Shown: positions 5,561-5,594 of the stretch, piece by piece
Position numbering within the stretch: position 1 is the first letter of the stretch
Layout: each line of letters opens with the position of its first letter
NCBI GenBank assembly: GCA_030045295.1
Contig: JASIGD010000355.1
Span: forward strand, 1-5,594
DNA length: 5,594 nt
Direction: 5' to 3'
Source of the DNA: Streptosporangiaceae bacterium
GTDB taxonomy: Bacteria > Actinomycetota > Actinomycetes > Streptosporangiales > Streptosporangiaceae
Made by a program: the position numbers and the translations under genes
The notes under the pieces: generated by a model
Database searches by the model: none
What the model was told of the DNA's origin: nothing
What the model saw: the letters and a program-made list of their open reading frames with translations, nothing else

Positions 5561-5594
5561 TTGGCAAGACCGGGACAGCGCGGGATGGGATCGA

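Larger units (their letters stand above)
5390..5594. other. Right-end stretch without a recognised gene
   Basis: About 205 nt adjoin the broken 5' end of the dehydrogenase. No homology to that enzyme is visible in any frame beyond about 5380, so it is foreign sequence brought next to the breakpoint, or a rearranged flank. It holds the possible 33-codon ORF and the palindrome listed separately. I looked for insertion-sequence ends and transposase motifs and recognised none. Confidence 0.5.

Overview
The window is very GC-rich, with GTG and TTG starts, GGTGA/GAGG ribosome sites and strong G/C third-position bias in the real frames. This points to a high-GC actinobacterium (Streptomyces, Frankia or a Streptosporangiales relative); the genus cannot be fixed from the sequence. 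No rRNA, tRNA, CRISPR array or recognisable transposase is present.

Layout, left to right. (1) 1-270, minus: the first 90 residues of a small multi-pass membrane protein that runs off the left edge. (2) 297-776, minus: an ABC exporter reduced to its first two membrane helices plus the H-loop segment of its ATPase domain; the whole catalytic core is missing. (3) 810-1076, minus: a short uncharacterised actinobacterial protein preceded by a 10-bp inverted repeat that includes its candidate ribosome site. (4) 1196-3859, minus: a complete large LuxR-family regulator of the MalT/LAL (STAND ATPase) type. (5) 3860-4131: a divergent control region with two face-to-face promoter candidates whose -10 boxes overlap and a direct repeat lying on them. 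(6) 4132-4716, plus: a complete TetR-family repressor of the LmrA/YxaF type. (7) 4820-5380, minus: a decayed aromatic-aldehyde dehydrogenase lacking its N-terminal half and the block carrying the catalytic cysteine. (8) 5390-5594: no recognised gene, but one possible 33-residue hydrophobic ORF and a perfect 17-bp palindrome.

The working core is a pair of divergently transcribed regulators, one a large ATP-binding activator type and one a small ligand-responsive repressor type, sharing a compact promoter. Both flanks hold gene wreckage: two unrelated enzyme/transporter genes have each lost their catalytic centre by an apparently in-frame internal deletion and have also lost one end. It is plausible that the regulators once controlled the exporter and/or the dehydrogenase and have outlived their targets; this is inference from proximity. 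I do not see a convincing new defence or biosynthetic system; the most interesting signals are the repeated lesion type and the overlapping divergent promoter.
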